64,000 nt of DNA from Sporobacter sp963677825 (GCA_963677825.2 CAXXEF010000001.1:1302001-1366000); one strand, 5' to 3'; positions 52,239 through 62,231 are shown, counted from the first letter of the stretch. A program made the numbers and translations. The notes: generated by a model from the letters alone, not told the origin.

Positions 52239-53243
52239 TTATGCTTTTTGATTAAGCTGTGCACCGTTCTTTTGTTTGCCGAACACCTTGTCCGTCAGCT
52301 TGACGTACCACGCCGCGGCTTGAACCTGAACAATATATGCCAGTGCGATAATGAGCGCGACGTCGCTCCCCCGCTCACCGAAGGCGCTCACGGCTATCGC
52401 CAGTGCGATTGAAAGATTTCGCACCGCTGTGCCGAAAACAAGCGCAATAGCATCCTCACGATTAAATAGAAGTTTGCCGATCACCGTCACCAGCAAAAAG
52501 CTGACAACATAGAACAAAATCAGCGGAATCAGGTAATACAGCAACACGACTGGGTCGGCGAAGATGCTTTTCGCCTTGAGCGCCATCGATATAAATACAA
52601 TCATGAGAACACCGAACGTTGAAATCGCCGGGAACTTTTTCTTGATGTCGGTGTCAAAGCGCTGCTGCCCCGCGCGCCGGACAATCAGCCAGCGCGTGAT
52701 CGCGCCCGCGATGAGCGGCAGGAACACAACAAACAGGATCTGCGAGGATATCTTGCCGAACGACACGTCGACGGACGTACCCATCAAAAACTGTATAAAC
52801 ACCGGTGTCAAAAGCGCGCCGAGCAGCAGCCCGATGACCGTCATCTTGACGGCGGCCGGCATATTGCCCTTGGCAAAACCCGTCCAGGATATTGTCATGC
52901 CGGACGTCGGCAGCAGCGCTGTTAACAGCATGCCCAGGATTAAAATCGGGTTGTCGCCAAAGAAAAGCACGCCAAGCCCGAACCCGACGAAAGGTATGAT
53001 CAGAAAATTGATTGCCTGCGCCGTCAACTGAAGCTTTGTATCGCCCTTTTTGACGATCTGCTTGACGTTCAGCGAGACCATCATCGGATAGACCATGACG
53101 AAGGTCAGCGGCAGAATCCAGCTCTTGAAAAACGATACGTCGAATAACATCCCGACGCCGAGCCCTAAAACGATCACGATAGGAATACTGATGATCAGCT
53201 TCTTTTGCAGCGCGCCAAGTGCTTTAAATATGATTTTTGCCAT
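52239..53243 (-). CDS. Bile acid:sodium symporter (BASS)-family transporter
   Basis: This 334-residue protein has about ten hydrophobic segments and the BASS/ACR3 fold blocks: FVMVYPMMVSLNVKQI, LLTALLPTSGMTISWTGFAKGN and FGTAVRNLSIALAIAVSAFGE. The Cys expected in arsenite carriers of the Acr3 type (after the PCT-like turn) is absent, so an organic anion symporter or exporter is more likely than arsenite efflux. The ATG at 53243 follows GGGAAGAAG; an in-frame TTG upstream overlaps that site. It is divergent from the hydantoinase-family gene, with a palindrome between them. Substrate unknown. Confidence 0.82.
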   Translation of the reverse strand: MAKIIFKALGALQKKLIISIPIVIVLGLGVGMLFDVSFFKSWILPLTFVMVYPMMVSLNVKQIVKKGDTKLQLTAQAINFLIIPFVGFGLGVLFFGDNPILILGMLLTALLPTSGMTISWTGFAKGNMPAAVKMTVIGLLLGALLTPVFIQFLMGTSVDVSFGKISSQILFVVFLPLIAGAITRWLIVRRAGQQRFDTDIKKKFPAISTFGVLMIVFISMALKAKSIFADPVVLLYYLIPLILFYVVSFLLVTVIGKLLFNREDAIALVFGTAVRNLSIALAIAVSAFGERGSDVALIIALAYIVQVQAAAWYVKLTDKVFGKQKNGAQLNQKA

Positions 53244-53300
53244 GATAAGTCTTCTTCCCAAAGTTTTATTTATACCCTACGACAATAAAAGATGATCTGC

Positions 53301-53315
53301 TGTGACGTCGTCACA
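53301..53315. promoter_or_regulatory. Palindrome between divergent transporter and hydantoinase-family genes
   Basis: TGTGACG-T-CGTCACA has perfect seven-base arms. It lies just upstream of the plus-strand promoter at 53337 and about 58 bases before the transporter ATG on minus, a fitting place for an operator acting on both genes. Confidence 0.5.
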
Positions 53316-53336
53316 AACTTCCCACATGCCAAACTG

Positions 53337-53365
53337 TTGATAATAAGTGCAAAATCGAATACAAT
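53337..53365 (+). promoter_or_regulatory. Promoter of the hydantoinase-family gene
   Basis: TTGATA (53337-53342) and TACAAT (53360-53365) are 17 bases apart. The leader to the ATG at 53402 would be about 30 bases, with GAGGTAACACC as ribosome site. Confidence 0.68.
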
Positions 53366-53401
53366 AGATTTCAGAATTATTACTGTTTTCGAGGTAACAC
53401 C

Positions 53402-55423
53402 ATGAAGATTGGCATCGGTATTGATACTGGCGGCACCTGCACGGACGCCGTCGCGTACGATTTTGAAACGCAGACGCTGCTGGCTCGCGGGAAATCACTG
53501 ACCACACGGGAAGACTTATCCATCGGGATCAGCAAGGCGCTGGACATGCTGCCGCCGGAACTTATCCGCGACGCTTCTCTGATTTCCCTGTCGACGACGC
53601 TGGCGACGAACGCCTGTGTCGAAAGCAAAGGCGGACGAGCCAAGCTCGTCATCTTCGGCCTTACAGATGAATACATCCGCCGGTTTGACGCCGAGGGCAA
53701 GTACGGCTTTAAGTACGATAACGTCCGCTGCGTCGATACGCATGGCAGCGCCGACGGCCTCGTCATTGACGAGCCGGACTGGGACGCCGTCGTCACACAG
53801 CTCGGCGACTGGATGTCCGACGCGGACGCACTGGCGGCAGCCGAGCTTTACGCCAACCGCAACGGCGCGCCCTGCGAAAACAAACTCAAAGAGCTGGCTG
53901 AAGCGCAGCTCGGCCTCCCGCTCGTTCGCGCAAGCGAATTGTCCAGCGGGCTTAATGTACTTACCCGCGGCGCAACGGCGCTGCTAAATGCGCGGCTGCT
54001 GCCGATCGTCCGCGAGTTCATCACCGCGGCACTATCGGGCTTTGCCGCCCGCGACTGCAAGGCACCAGTAATGGTCGTGCGCAGCGACGGGAGCCTGATG
54101 TCCGCCGATTTATCCTTGACGCGTCCGGTGGAGACGATTCTGTCAGGTCCGGCGGCCAGCGTTCTGGCCGGCCGCGCCGTAACCGAGCAGGACAATTACC
54201 TCATCATCGACATGGGCGGCACGACGACGGACGTGTCCGTCGTGCGCGGCCATAAACCTGTCATGGCCGATGACGGCATTCAAATCGGCGGCTGGCGCAC
54301 ACACGTCAAGGGCGTTTTCGTCGATACGTTCGCCCTCGGCGGCGACAGTGCCGTGCGTGTATACGGCGATCTGGTTGAACTGTATCCGCGCCGCGTCATG
54401 CCGCTTTGCTCGGCGGCGCAGCGCTGGCCGGACATTAAGGACGCGCTGAAAAAGCTCCTTCTCAGCAAGCACAAGAACAAATTTCCGCTGCATGAGTTCT
54501 TATACCTCGTCCGTGAGCCGTCCGAACAAAAGCGATACGATGCGGACGAGCTGCGCCTCATTAACGCCGTCAAGGACGGTCCGCGAATACTGGCAGAGCT
54601 GGCGGAAACGGGCGAAGTCGATCTGTACCATTTGAGCATCGACCGGCTGGAGGAGGAAGGCGTTATCATGCGCTGCGGCCTGACGCCGACCGATTTCATG
54701 CACATCAAAGGCGACTATCACGAGTACGATGCCGAAGCCTCGGCGCTGGCCGCGCGGTATATGCTCCACTGTCTCGGGCGCGAAAATTCTCTTGACGAGC
54801 TGCAAGCGCTGGCCACAGAAGTGTACGAGCTTGTGGAGGGGCGTTTATACGAAAACCTGCTGCGCATCATGCTCACACAGCAGTATCCCCGCGAATTCGC
54901 CGATGGGCTTGACGCGCAGACCGCCTGCCTGCTGCGCCAGAGCTGGATCAAGCGCGGCGACGGCAGCGGCGACCTCGTCCACCACCTGTTCGATACAACG
55001 GCGGCGCTTGTCGGCATCGGTGCACCGACGCACATCTTTTTATCCGATGTGGCCAACGCGCTCGGCACTAAGTTCATCGTGCCGGAATATGCGGAGGTCG
55101 CCAATGCGCTCGGCGCTCTCAAAGCGGACATCAACGCCGTTTCGAGCGTGAAAATCTCTAAGGCGCTGTCCTCCGAGGGGCACACGTATTACGTCGTCCA
55201 CGCGCCAACAGGCTCAAGCCGCTTTGACGAACTAGACGACGCGATTGCCGAAGCCTCTGTCGCATCCGAGGCCGCGGCGCTGGCGGAGGCCCGCGCGCGT
55301 GGCGCGCTGGGTGAGCTGGCTGTCGAAACGTCTGTCGTTCGCCATACCACGCTGAGCAAATGGGGTACAAATGTTGAGCTTGGCTGCTCTGTCATGTCTG
55401 AGGTCACCGTACGGTTCGACTGA
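53402..55423 (+). CDS. Hydantoinase/oxoprolinase-family protein (HyuA-like)
   Basis: This 673-residue protein has the N-terminal Hydant_A_N domain (GIGIDTGGTCTDAVAYD, residues 3-19; SLSTTLATNACVESKGGRAK) and the ASKHA ATPase part (MVVRSDGSLMSADLSLTRPV, ILSGPAASVLAG, IIDMGGTTTDVSVVRG). It then has a long C-terminal region. HyuA-type subunits use ATP to open cyclic amides such as hydantoins or 5-oxoproline, usually with a HyuB partner. No HyuB gene is adjacent, so it may act alone or on another substrate, as for many clostridial single-gene members. A terminator follows its stop at 55445. Confidence 0.88.
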   Translation: MKIGIGIDTGGTCTDAVAYDFETQTLLARGKSLTTREDLSIGISKALDMLPPELIRDASLISLSTTLATNACVESKGGRAKLVIFGLTDEYIRRFDAEGKYGFKYDNVRCVDTHGSADGLVIDEPDWDAVVTQLGDWMSDADALAAAELYANRNGAPCENKLKELAEAQLGLPLVRASELSSGLNVLTRGATALLNARLLPIVREFITAALSGFAARDCKAPVMVVRSDGSLMSADLSLTRPVETILSGPAASVLAGRAVTEQDNYLIIDMGGTTTDVSVVRGHKPVMADDGIQIGGWRTHVKGVFVDTFALGGDSAVRVYGDLVELYPRRVMPLCSAAQRWPDIKDALKKLLLSKHKNKFPLHEFLYLVREPSEQKRYDADELRLINAVKDGPRILAELAETGEVDLYHLSIDRLEEEGVIMRCGLTPTDFMHIKGDYHEYDAEASALAARYMLHCLGRENSLDELQALATEVYELVEGRLYENLLRIMLTQQYPREFADGLDAQTACLLRQSWIKRGDGSGDLVHHLFDTTAALVGIGAPTHIFLSDVANALGTKFIVPEYAEVANALGALKADINAVSSVKISKALSSEGHTYYVVHAPTGSSRFDELDDAIAEASVASEAAALAEARARGALGELAVETSVVRHTTLSKWGTNVELGCSVMSEVTVRFD

Positions 55424-55442
55424 GCAGCGCATACTTATTCAC

Positions 55443-55477
55443 AAAAACGCCTGCGGTAAATCACCGCAGGCGTTTTT
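55443..55477. terminator. Intrinsic terminator of the hydantoinase-family gene
   Basis: A perfect stem of AACGCCTGCGGT with its complement around AAATC is flanked by an A-run and six T, so it works well on plus and possibly on minus. Confidence 0.92.
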
Positions 55478-55625
55478 TATGCCGGTCTGTCACATATTTC
55501 GTTTTGCACGTCCTGAACGGCGCGTCAACGGTCGATTGTTCACACCGCTAGGATATTAGGCGTTACTATATAAGCCTTTTGTGACAAAGCCATGTTGGCG
55601 GTGCGCCGATTTCTTGAGCTGGACG

Positions 55626-58391
55626 CTAGCAGACGATTGATACACTGCTGCCGCCGGTCTTTTCTTTTTTTATAAGGATCTGCTTTTCAATGCTTTCCTT
55701 CAGCTGCGGCACATGCGAGATGATTCCAACGATCCGGTTGCCCTCCGTCAGGCCGTGGAGCGCGCGCATAGCCTGCTGGAGGGAATCGTCATCGAGCGAA
55801 CCGAAGCCTTCGTCGACGAACATCGCATCCAGCCGGATGCCGCCGGCAGACGACTGGATTTCGTCGGCCAGCCCCAGCGCCAGCGAGAGCGACGCCTTGA
55901 ACGTCTCGCCGCCCGACAGCGACTTAACGCTTCGCTCCGAGCCGTTGTAGTGGTCGATAACATCCAGCTCCAAACCGCTCTGACTGCGGTAATCCTCCGG
56001 GTCTACCCGGCGTTTAAGCTCATACTGTCCGCCGGACATGACCATCAGTCTGGTGTTTGCCCGGGCAATAATGCGCTCGAAATACGTCATCTGGACATAC
56101 GTTTCGAGTGCGACCTTTTCCTTGCCGCTGAGATTACCGTTAGCCGTGTCAGACAGCGCCTTGACCCAGGTATATTTTGCTTCCAGCGCCGCAAGGTCAC
56201 CGCTTTTCATTTGAATATTGTCGAGCGCCGTACGGTTACTGCTCAAGCGCGATGTCCGCGCCGTGAGCGCGCTGCCCAAGGCCGTTTTTTCCGCCGTCAA
56301 TGACGCGTGCAGCTGCTTGTGCTGCGCCACGTCGATCTTCTCCGACTGTGCCAGCTGCTCGTTTTGTGCTTTGATCCGCCCTTCAAGCGCGTCGGTTTCA
56401 GACTTAACAGCCTGATACGCCTGATGCGCTTTGTCGTATGACTGCCTCATCGCCTGGCGCCGCGCGACGGTTTCTTCGATGGCCTTTTCGGCCTCTGACT
56501 TGTTCGCATGCGTGAGCTCCACGGAAAGACGCTCCAGACTTTTTTCAGCGGCACTAATGTCGCTTTGGAGTATGGTGATTGCTTTATCAAGCGCGTGACG
56601 CTCGTCCTCATTGCGCGTTATGAGCGCTTCCTGCGCCGGAATCTGCTCTTCGATCGCCGCCTTGCGATGCAGGGCTTTTACTTCAGTGCTGATTTTATCT
56701 TTCACCGCGGCCAGTGCCGCCTCGGTGTCGCCGAGCGCCGCAGTGAGCTTGCTGCCAATTTCATCAATGCCGCAGCCGCCCAGCAGTCTGACGCACTGCT
56801 TGCTGATTGCCGCTTCCTGCTCGGACACTCTGCCGCTGAGCTTTCCCGCCGCCGCGCTGGACGCCGACGCTTTTTGCTGCGCTTCAGCGTTGTCGGTCTG
56901 CGCTTGCTTGAGCGCCGCTTCGGTAGGCGCATGCTCGGACTGCACCGCCAAATCGGGATGCGTCAACGCGCCGCAAACCGGGCAGGGCTGCCCGTCTTCA
57001 AGCCCGGACGCGAGCACGCCTGCCTGCTCGTCGAGAAACGCTTTATTCATCCGGTCATACGCATCCTGTGCGGCTTTGGCGCGCGCAGCGTCGTTTTGAT
57101 AGTCGCGCTGGCTTTTCTCCAGTTGACGGACCTGCCGTACATATTCTTTATGGCTGTCGTCCAGCGCCGCAAGCTGCGAAAGCCGCTCTTCAATGCTCTT
57201 TTTCTCGCTTTCAAGTTTTTCTTTCTGCGCGCCGCTGTCTTTTAGGTTCGCGACTTCCTGCTTGAGTGCTTTCAGTGCGCTGTCGGCTGCTTGGCGCTCT
57301 TCAATCTTTTGGCGAACCAGCGCTGTTTTTTCCGCTAAGGCTTTCTTCTCGTCCGTCAGCTTCTTTTGGACGGCCTCCAACTCATCGTAGCGTGGCAGCA
57401 GGCCGCGCATCGCGGTGATCGTTTCGCCAAGCCGCTCGATTTCCGGTTGTTTTGCTTGCTCGGCGGTCAGCGCCGACTGCAGCTTATCCCTGTCTGCTGT
57501 TTTTTGCGTCAGCTGCCGCTTGTCTTCAGCGAGACGTTTCTCGACCTTTTCAATCGTCTCGGCCGTGCCGAGCGCGATGTTGATCGTCTCGAGCTGTTTT
57601 TCCAGCGCGGCGACCGCCGCCGCCTGCTCTGCCGCCGCCTGCTCGTCCTGGCGGATTATCGCGCCGATAAGCGCCGTGGTTTCATCCAGCGCAAGCTGAT
57701 CCGACTGCGCGTTTTCCAGCTCTAGCTGCAGCACATCGTCCTCGTCACAGGTGACGCCGGATATATACTGCCGGATGCCGCTGCGCAGCGCCTGACATTG
57801 ACTGTTTAACGCCGCAGTCTGCGCTTTGAGCTTGTCCTGCAGCTTTAGATACGGCCTCGTTTGAAAAATCTGACGGAATATGGTTTTTCGCTCCTCGGTA
57901 GGCGCGAGCAGCAGCTTGCGAAATTCCCCCTGCGCGATCATCGCAATGCGCGAAAACTGATCAAAATCGACGCCCATGATCTCTTCCACCGCCGCCGTGA
58001 CCGACGATGTTTTTGTCACAACGCGCCCGTCTGGGTGCGTCAGCTCGGCGTCGGCTTTTTGCGTTGTTGTGCCCTCGCCATGCTTTTTCGGGCGCTCGTA
58101 ATCGGGATTGCGGCGAATCTGATAAGTCTTGCCACGATACTCAAAGGTCAGTCTCACCTCGGTAGGTATATCCGACGACGCGTACTTTGAGCGCAGCATG
58201 GACACCTCGCGGCTGTCCCCGCTGGCCTGCCCGTACAACGCAAATGTAATGGCGTCAAAGATGGTCGTTTTCCCCGCGCCCGTGTCGCCGGAGATGAGGT
58301 ACAAGCCGCTTTGGCCGAGCCTAGAAAAGTCGACGGTCGTCGTCCCGGCATACGGGCCGAAGGCCGAGACGGTCAGCTTAATCGGTCTCAT
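55626..58391 (-). CDS. sbcC: Exonuclease subunit SbcC (Rad50-like)
   Basis: This 921-residue SMC-like ATPase has an N-terminal Walker A (ISGDTGAGKTTIFDAITFAL, near residue 34), long coiled coils (residues about 170-760) and a zinc hook CPVCGALTH near residue 470. At the C-terminus are the signature LSGGETFKASLSLALGLADE and Walker B MFVDEGFGSLDDDSL. With SbcD it processes hairpins, double-strand breaks and stalled forks. It starts three bases after the sbcD stop, so the two are cotranscribed and coupled. All catalytic motifs are intact. Length is slightly below that of the E. coli protein, as is usual in Firmicutes. Confidence 0.96.
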   Translation of the reverse strand: MRPIKLTVSAFGPYAGTTTVDFSRLGQSGLYLISGDTGAGKTTIFDAITFALYGQASGDSREVSMLRSKYASSDIPTEVRLTFEYRGKTYQIRRNPDYERPKKHGEGTTTQKADAELTHPDGRVVTKTSSVTAAVEEIMGVDFDQFSRIAMIAQGEFRKLLLAPTEERKTIFRQIFQTRPYLKLQDKLKAQTAALNSQCQALRSGIRQYISGVTCDEDDVLQLELENAQSDQLALDETTALIGAIIRQDEQAAAEQAAAVAALEKQLETINIALGTAETIEKVEKRLAEDKRQLTQKTADRDKLQSALTAEQAKQPEIERLGETITAMRGLLPRYDELEAVQKKLTDEKKALAEKTALVRQKIEERQAADSALKALKQEVANLKDSGAQKEKLESEKKSIEERLSQLAALDDSHKEYVRQVRQLEKSQRDYQNDAARAKAAQDAYDRMNKAFLDEQAGVLASGLEDGQPCPVCGALTHPDLAVQSEHAPTEAALKQAQTDNAEAQQKASASSAAAGKLSGRVSEQEAAISKQCVRLLGGCGIDEIGSKLTAALGDTEAALAAVKDKISTEVKALHRKAAIEEQIPAQEALITRNEDERHALDKAITILQSDISAAEKSLERLSVELTHANKSEAEKAIEETVARRQAMRQSYDKAHQAYQAVKSETDALEGRIKAQNEQLAQSEKIDVAQHKQLHASLTAEKTALGSALTARTSRLSSNRTALDNIQMKSGDLAALEAKYTWVKALSDTANGNLSGKEKVALETYVQMTYFERIIARANTRLMVMSGGQYELKRRVDPEDYRSQSGLELDVIDHYNGSERSVKSLSGGETFKASLSLALGLADEIQSSAGGIRLDAMFVDEGFGSLDDDSLQQAMRALHGLTEGNRIVGIISHVPQLKESIEKQILIKKEKTGGSSVSIVC

Positions 58392-58394
58392 GTC

Positions 58395-59525
58395 TTAGCC
58401 CTCCCAGATTTCTTCAATCAGCTGTGAAGAAAAGGTTTGCTGCGCCGCGTTCATCGGCTGATTATTCTGCTTTTCATAAAACTCGCCGAGCAGCGTCAGC
58501 GGCGACTTTTGCGCCGCCGCATCGTCGCCGAGCAGCTGTACGCCCGCACGCGTGCGCTGATTGTCGTAATCGAGCTTCATCAGGTTATGGTAGATCGATC
58601 GGAGCTTCCCGACGGCGTCGGGGATGTCTTCCTCGTCTGTAAGCGTGACGTGCATATAGTCGTCTGGATAACTCGTGTGCTCGTAAAAGCTCTTTCGCGT
58701 CACCTCGGCATACGTACCCTTGATTTCCTGCAGGTCATGCTTCGGGATCAGCGGCACTGTGGATAGTTCCACCCGTCCTTTTTCACCGAGCGACACAACC
58801 GTAACGGACTTTTGCTGCCCGGCTTCCGAAAACGAATATTTCAGCGGCGAGCCGCAGTAGCGGATCGTCTCCCGGGTGACGTTTTGCGGGCTGTGGATAT
58901 GCCCGAGCGCGACATAATCAAACGCGTCGAAGGCGGCAGCGTCGACGTTATCCGTGCCGCCGACGGAAATGTCTTCCGAATCGCAGCGGCTGGCACCCGT
59001 CACAAACTGATGCGTGATGAGGATATTGCGCGCAGTCGGATCGATCGGCATTTTACAGACAGCGGCGCGGACGGCATCTGTGTACGACGCGATGTCGTCC
59101 TCGCAGTATCGCCGAACATGCGCGGGCTTGATGAACGGCAGCATGTATATACGCACCGCGCCGTGCGCGTCCTCCAGCTTGACCGGCTCGATGTCTCCGC
59201 TATAAACCGGCGACATGTAAATGTCGCTTTGATTCATGATGCGCGCACCGAATGCAATGCGCTCGGGCGAGTCGTGATTGCCGCTGATGACAAACACTTT
59301 CAGCCGTCGCGCGGCAAGGCGCGCCAAAAAATCGTCGAACAGCGCGACCGCCTCGGCCGACGGCATCGACTTATCGTAAACGTCGCCGGCGATGACGATG
59401 GCGTCGGGCTGCTCGTCGTCAACAATATTGATGATTTTCGTCAGGATATACGCCTGATCCTCCAGCATCGAAAACTCGTTGACGCGTTTTCCCAAATGGA
59501 GGTCTGACAGGTGCAATAGCTTCAT
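58395..59525 (-). CDS. sbcD: Exonuclease subunit SbcD (Mre11-like)
   Basis: This 376-residue metallophosphoesterase has the ordered Mre11 motifs: LHLSDLHLGK (residues 3-12), IVIAGDVYDKS, VISGNHDSPERIAFG, ILITHQFVTG and YVALGHIHSPQN, which together bind two Mn ions. A C-terminal capping domain follows. It is the nuclease partner of SbcC, encoded directly downstream. It is the first gene of the pair. Only 201 bases separate it from the terminator-bearing 3' end of the second glycyl radical enzyme gene, so it is an independent unit. Confidence 0.96.
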   Translation of the reverse strand: MKLLHLSDLHLGKRVNEFSMLEDQAYILTKIINIVDDEQPDAIVIAGDVYDKSMPSAEAVALFDDFLARLAARRLKVFVISGNHDSPERIAFGARIMNQSDIYMSPVYSGDIEPVKLEDAHGAVRIYMLPFIKPAHVRRYCEDDIASYTDAVRAAVCKMPIDPTARNILITHQFVTGASRCDSEDISVGGTDNVDAAAFDAFDYVALGHIHSPQNVTRETIRYCGSPLKYSFSEAGQQKSVTVVSLGEKGRVELSTVPLIPKHDLQEIKGTYAEVTRKSFYEHTSYPDDYMHVTLTDEEDIPDAVGKLRSIYHNLMKLDYDNQRTRAGVQLLGDDAAAQKSPLTLLGEFYEKQNNQPMNAAQQTFSSQLIEEIWEG

Positions 59526-59654
59526 ATGTACTTCCCCAGTCGTCTGCTGGCTTCTTTTTATGTTTCGCCCGGTTCAGAATCCATGCTGAACACGTCTTCA
59601 TTTTACCATTATGTCACGGGCGCGTCCACAGACGAATCGGTCAGCGCTTCTGAT

Positions 59655-59696
59655 TAAAAAAGCACATTCTGCCGAATAACACGGCAGAATGTGCTT
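59655..59696 (-). terminator. Intrinsic terminator of the second glycyl radical enzyme gene
   Basis: A 15-base perfect stem (59660-59674 with 59682-59696) has a seven-base loop. On the minus strand it is followed by a run of T from 59660 to 59655. It lies 30 bases past the stop codon. Confidence 0.92.
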
Positions 59697-59726
59697 GGGT
59701 ATGTTCAATTGGGCGCTCGCCGCGCG

Positions 59727-62192
59727 TTAGAGGACGTTTTCGTGGCGCGAAATGAGGTCGTTCTGGCAGTCTTCCGTCAACTCGACGAAGTACGCGGAAT
59801 ATCCGGCGATGCGCACGACCAAGTTGCGGTATTCGTCCGGTGTCTCCTGCGCCTTACGCAGCGCTTCCGTCGATACGACGTTGAACTGCGTTTCAGCGCC
59901 GCCGCTATCCATGTACGTCTTGACCATGTCGCGCAGCTTGGCAATACCGTCATCCCGGCTGAGCGCGGTGGGATGCAGGCGGATGTTCAGGCACACGCCG
60001 TCCATGAACTTGCTATGGTCATAGCACAGCGACGACGCAAAGACGGCCGTCGGTCCGTTTGTATCCCGGCTTTGGCACGGTGACGCCGCGTCGGCGATGG
60101 GCGTACCGGTCTTTCTGCCGTCGGGCGTCGCCCATGTGTGGTAGCCCTGACCGACGTGGTCGGCCGCACCGTACAGTCCGGCTTTGAAGATACTCGTGCG
60201 GGTCGAGAAGCACTGCTTGCAGTTCTCGTAATACGTATCGATGACCCATGTCATCTGCTCGTCGGCGTACGGGTCGGCGTTACCGAAGTGCGGCACCTCG
60301 TTGATGATCTGCTGGCGCAGCGGCTCGTAGCCCTCCCAGTCGGCCATGACGGCGTCATACAGCTCGCGGGCGGTGCACAGCTTCTTATCGAAAACCATGT
60401 ACTTGATGGCCGTGAGCGAGTCGGCTACGGTGGCAAGGCCGGTTGCCGTGCCGCCGTAGGAATTATATTTGGCGCCGCCGGCAGTGCAGTCTTTGCCGGA
60501 TTCCATGCACCCGTCCATCGAGATGGACAGCATCGGATGCGGCGTATGGTACTGGACGAGATACTCCAGATAGTTGTTCAGGCTGACCTGCGCCTTGAGG
60601 TAGTAGAGCGCCAGTTTGCGCCAGGCCTCTTTGACCTCGTCGAACGATTTCATCTCGTACAGATACCCTGTATGGATCGAGCTTTGCTCGCCGTTATAGG
60701 GATTTTTACCGTCGTTAATCGCCATACTGAGCAGCACGCTGTAGTGGATCGACGCGTGCGGCGGCGCAACGCCGTTGGCCGCGGAATAGTCATTACCGGA
60801 GCCGGTGATTTCCTGGCAGCCGATGATGGCGTAGTCGCGCGCGTCCTCCAGTGTGAAGCCGAGCTCTTGCATGATACCCGGGACGATAATCTCGTCATTT
60901 TGGAACAGCGGCAGCCCGCCGACCTTCGTCGACGTTTCGAGTGCCAGCGCCCACAATTCATCCGGTGTGTTCGGATTAACGCGCAGGGAGATCGTCGGAT
61001 CGTGCAGGCTCAAGCGCGAGAGGCTCTCGAGCACCATGTAGCTCACGGGATTGCTCGCGTCCTCGCCCGTTTTCGGGTCCACACCGCCGATGGTGGTATG
61101 CAGGTACGTGTTACCGATGCCGATGATCTTGATCAGATCACCTGCGCCGGGCACGCTGAGCACACCGCCGCCGTACATGGAGTTAATCTTCATGAAGAAG
61201 CAGTCGACGATTTCCTGCGCCTCCTCGGGCGTCAGGTTCCCCTGCTCTAAATCCTTCTTCAGATAGGGCCAGGTATACTGATCAAAGCGGCCGAACGAAC
61301 CGACGTCGCCGATGAAGCTCAGGCGCAAAACATACTGATATGTGATCGCCGCCTGACATGCCTCACGGAAGGTGCGGCAGGGGTTCTCCGAAATCCAGTC
61401 GAGGCTGTCCGCCATCGATTCCAGCTCCGCCTTGCGCTTTGCATCGATACAATCGGCGGCCTTTTCCAGGCACTTTTGCCCGTAGCGCTTCAAAAGCGTC
61501 GACGCGGCGTCACAGGAAATGACGACAGCCGTATAAAACAAGACCTTTGTCGCGTCGTCTCCCATCAGATCATTCACATGCGCATCCAGCCAGTCCTGCG
61601 CCTCCTTGCGGATCGCGCCGTAGCCCTTGTCAATAATCTTTTTAAAGCCCGGCGTCAGATGGCCGGAAGGCATCATTATGAGCGGCGCACTCTTCACGGT
61701 CGCCGAAACCTGCATGCGGCACAGCTCCTCGTAGCCCTGTGGCTGCCAGGCAGACGCAATATCATTGTAGGTGCGGCCTTTCCAGTAATCGCCGATAGAC
61801 TTCAGATCCTCATAATCCTCCGGCGCGATCGACATGCGGATTTCTTCGTCGTCCGGGTTATGATACAAGCCGTCGTCCCGGAGCGTCCACATACCGGAGT
61901 CGATAACGTACGGCAGCAGGCCGCCGCCGCTCCAGTCGGGCGCATAACCGGTACCGCAGAAGATCTTGCTCGTATTGCCAACAAGCATTTCAAAATCCTC
62001 GACGCGTACGGTCATCTGCTCGCAGATGGCTTTGAGCACCATCGGACGTCGGAGATACGGTATGAGATTTTCATTCTCCTGAAAACAGCGCGTCGTAATC
62101 ATCGCTGTCTCGGCGTCACTTTGGATGACGCGGTCGCGAATCAGCTGATGCATTAATTGCATCCGTTCACTTATGGGTTTGAATTGGTACAT
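59727..62192 (-). CDS. Glycyl radical enzyme with intact radical site, substrate unknown
   Basis: This 821-residue glycyl radical enzyme has the PFL-like domain, the thiyl motif GCQEITGSG (Cys459, Glu461) and an intact C-terminal RIAGYSAYF with Gly797 as the radical carrier, then VELTEDCQNDLISRHE. The C-x-E thiyl site points to a dehydratase, lyase or decarboxylase, not to pyruvate formate-lyase. No activase lies next to it; the only one in the window is at 14858-15805. It has its own strong promoter and terminator, so it is a single-gene unit. It is clearly distinct from the Ser-variant enzyme at 16006 although both keep the same general fold. Substrate cannot be read from sequence. Confidence 0.92.
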   Translation of the reverse strand: MYQFKPISERMQLMHQLIRDRVIQSDAETAMITTRCFQENENLIPYLRRPMVLKAICEQMTVRVEDFEMLVGNTSKIFCGTGYAPDWSGGGLLPYVIDSGMWTLRDDGLYHNPDDEEIRMSIAPEDYEDLKSIGDYWKGRTYNDIASAWQPQGYEELCRMQVSATVKSAPLIMMPSGHLTPGFKKIIDKGYGAIRKEAQDWLDAHVNDLMGDDATKVLFYTAVVISCDAASTLLKRYGQKCLEKAADCIDAKRKAELESMADSLDWISENPCRTFREACQAAITYQYVLRLSFIGDVGSFGRFDQYTWPYLKKDLEQGNLTPEEAQEIVDCFFMKINSMYGGGVLSVPGAGDLIKIIGIGNTYLHTTIGGVDPKTGEDASNPVSYMVLESLSRLSLHDPTISLRVNPNTPDELWALALETSTKVGGLPLFQNDEIIVPGIMQELGFTLEDARDYAIIGCQEITGSGNDYSAANGVAPPHASIHYSVLLSMAINDGKNPYNGEQSSIHTGYLYEMKSFDEVKEAWRKLALYYLKAQVSLNNYLEYLVQYHTPHPMLSISMDGCMESGKDCTAGGAKYNSYGGTATGLATVADSLTAIKYMVFDKKLCTARELYDAVMADWEGYEPLRQQIINEVPHFGNADPYADEQMTWVIDTYYENCKQCFSTRTSIFKAGLYGAADHVGQGYHTWATPDGRKTGTPIADAASPCQSRDTNGPTAVFASSLCYDHSKFMDGVCLNIRLHPTALSRDDGIAKLRDMVKTYMDSGGAETQFNVVSTEALRKAQETPDEYRNLVVRIAGYSAYFVELTEDCQNDLISRHENVL

Positions 62193-62231
62193 AGGAAAGT
62201 TGCTCCTTTGCAGAATAAGTAGCTACCTACC

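Noticed and set aside
52239..53243. Arsenite exporter (Acr3) as an identity for the BASS-family transporter
   Set aside because: The conserved Cys of arsenite carriers is missing and no ars genes are nearby.
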